DNA of 5,405 nucleotides from an uncultured Candidatus Saccharibacteria bacterium (GTDB lineage Bacteria; Patescibacteria; Saccharimonadia; Saccharimonadales; UBA6022). The DNA lies in the NCBI GenBank assembly GCA_946479115.1, contig CAMLED010000063.1, forward strand, positions 1 through 5,405, given 5' to 3'. The first letter of the stretch is position 1. Every line of letters begins with the position of its first letter. Shown here piece by piece: positions 4,523 through 5,405 of this stretch. The notes beneath the pieces are model-generated. The model did no database searches and was not told the origin of the DNA. It saw nothing but the letters and a program-made list of their open reading frames with translations. Made by a program: the position numbers and the translations under genes.

Positions 4523-5405
4523 ATGTCTGTACAAACCAATTATCGAACCGCCGAGAGTGTTTCACCTAAACACCCGGATAAGATTGCCGATCAAATATCT
4601 GACGCGATTCTAGATGCACATCTGCGTGAGGATCCACTGGCACGTGTTGCTATCGATGTGGCAGGTGGGCACGGTAAGGTCTTTGTGACCGGTGAAGTGA
4701 CGTCAAAAGCAGTGAAGGTTGATGTTCCGTCGATAGTTCGACGCCTTGCAGGGGACGTTGAAATAATCGAGCACATTGCTGCGCAGAGTCCTGAGATCGC
4801 TAGTGGAGTTAATACAGGCGGGGCGGGTGACCAGGGGATTATGATTGGCTATGCCACTAATGAAACGGCAGAATTCTTGCCTCTAGAGGTAGTCTTGTCT
4901 CGTCATTTAAACGAGTATATCTTCGAACGTTGGCCGTATGATGGCAAGACACAGATAACTCTGGACGGTACAGAGATTGTTCAGATTGTGGCCAGCTTTC
5001 AGTATGCGTCGCAAGATGAACTGCGCAAATTAATCAAAGAATGGCTCGTGAGCGATACGTTAGCGGTCACCAATGATGTTGCACTTCAGATTCACGTCAA
5101 CCCATGCGGTGATTGGGAAGTCGGTGGATTCGATGCTGATGCGGGTCTAACGGGGCGAAAGCTAGCAGTCGATAATTATGGTCCGCGTATTCCTGTTGGT
5201 GGCGGTGCATTTAGCGGTAAAGACCCCAGTAAGGTTGACCGGAGCGCTGCCTACATGGCACGTAAAATCGCGATTGATTATTTGAAAAAACGACAAGCAA
5301 ACGAGGTCTTTGTGCGTCTAGCCTATGCGATTGGCGTGGTTGATCCACTAGAGGTAACGGTTATAGTTGACGGAATCGCCGAGAAGGGTGTAGGCTATGA
5401 TGTAA
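4523..5405 (+). CDS. metK: S-adenosylmethionine synthetase, short form (3' partial)
   Basis: MetK makes S-adenosylmethionine from methionine and ATP in the cytosol. 294 residues are present and the frame is open at the window edge. Visible signatures: ESVSPKHPDKIADQISDAILD (residues 11-31, with H17, D19 and K20 of the ATP/methionine site), the GAGDQG motif (100-105) followed by GYATNET (109-115), GLTGRK (208-213) and the phosphate-binding GGGAFSGKDPSKVDRSAAY (226-244), then YAIGVVDP (268-275). AGGAG lies 7 nt before the ATG. Compared with the E. coli enzyme from memory, three regions are shorter: before QSPEI (about 13 residues), the loop between QSPEI and GAGDQG (about 5), and the segment between GYATNET and GLTGRK. 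The usual SVSEGHPDK is SVSPKHPDK. The catalytic motifs are intact, so an active compact enzyme is expected. It is controlled by the SAM-I riboswitch upstream. Confidence 0.96.
   Translation, partial: MSVQTNYRTAESVSPKHPDKIADQISDAILDAHLREDPLARVAIDVAGGHGKVFVTGEVTSKAVKVDVPSIVRRLAGDVEIIEHIAAQSPEIASGVNTGGAGDQGIMIGYATNETAEFLPLEVVLSRHLNEYIFERWPYDGKTQITLDGTEIVQIVASFQYASQDELRKLIKEWLVSDTLAVTNDVALQIHVNPCGDWEVGGFDADAGLTGRKLAVDNYGPRIPVGGGAFSGKDPSKVDRSAAYMARKIAIDYLKKRQANEVFVRLAYAIGVVDPLEVTVIVDGIAEKGVGYDV

Noticed and set aside
1..5405. Alternative code with UGA as glycine, as in some Patescibacteria
   Set aside because: All complete genes end in TAA or TAG, but none, including 294 codons of metK, contains a TGA in frame; seven stops are too few to infer reassignment.
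1..5405. CRISPR array, tRNA or rRNA gene, insertion sequence or phage genes
   Set aside because: No spaced direct repeats, tRNA-like cloverleaf, transposase motif or terminal inverted repeats were seen on either strand.

Overview
The window looks like a compact bacterial chromosome segment of moderate GC. It has short intergenic gaps, 1-nt gene overlaps, sigma70-type promoters and several small orphan proteins. The standard genetic code fits: no reading frame depends on reading TGA as an amino acid. The short MetK with an SVSPKHPDK N-terminal motif, the small housekeeping proteins and the orphan genes suggest a Patescibacteria/CPR lineage, perhaps Saccharibacteria. That placement is inferred from family memory and was not tested by a search.

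Layout. Positions 1-306 (minus strand) hold the N-terminal 102 residues of a thioredoxin-fold, glutaredoxin-like protein with a CGDC motif; it runs off the left edge. A 214-bp divergent intergenic region follows. It carries a near-perfect 20-bp palindrome and promoters for both directions. On the plus strand come three uncharacterised genes: a 167-aa soluble protein (521-1024), a 169-aa four-helix membrane protein (1075-1584) and a 91-aa helical protein (1690-1965). A hairpin at 1981-2009 ends this stretch.

Positions 2037-3822 are a tight three-gene operon with two 1-nt TAATG junctions: ribonuclease HI (rnhA), a CYTH-domain (class IV adenylate cyclase/triphosphatase-like) protein, and the peroxide-stress protein YaaA. 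An orphan 162-aa protein (3862-4350) follows. Its last codons contain a promoter for the next unit, a SAM-I (S-box) riboswitch controlling metK (S-adenosylmethionine synthetase). metK starts at 4523 and runs off the right edge.

Regulation is the most interesting part. The SAM-I aptamer shows every core element: P1, P2 with a kink-turn, P3, P4 and the P2-loop/J3-4 pseudoknot. Its terminator hairpin ends one base before the metK ATG and contains the metK Shine-Dalgarno, so one hairpin could block both transcription and translation. A 12-bp antiterminator pairing that competes with aptamer helix P4 and with the terminator can be read directly. Separately, three transcription units (1075, 2037, 3862) have strong -10 boxes only 6-9 nt before the ATG, which suggests leaderless or nearly leaderless mRNAs next to conventional SD-led genes.
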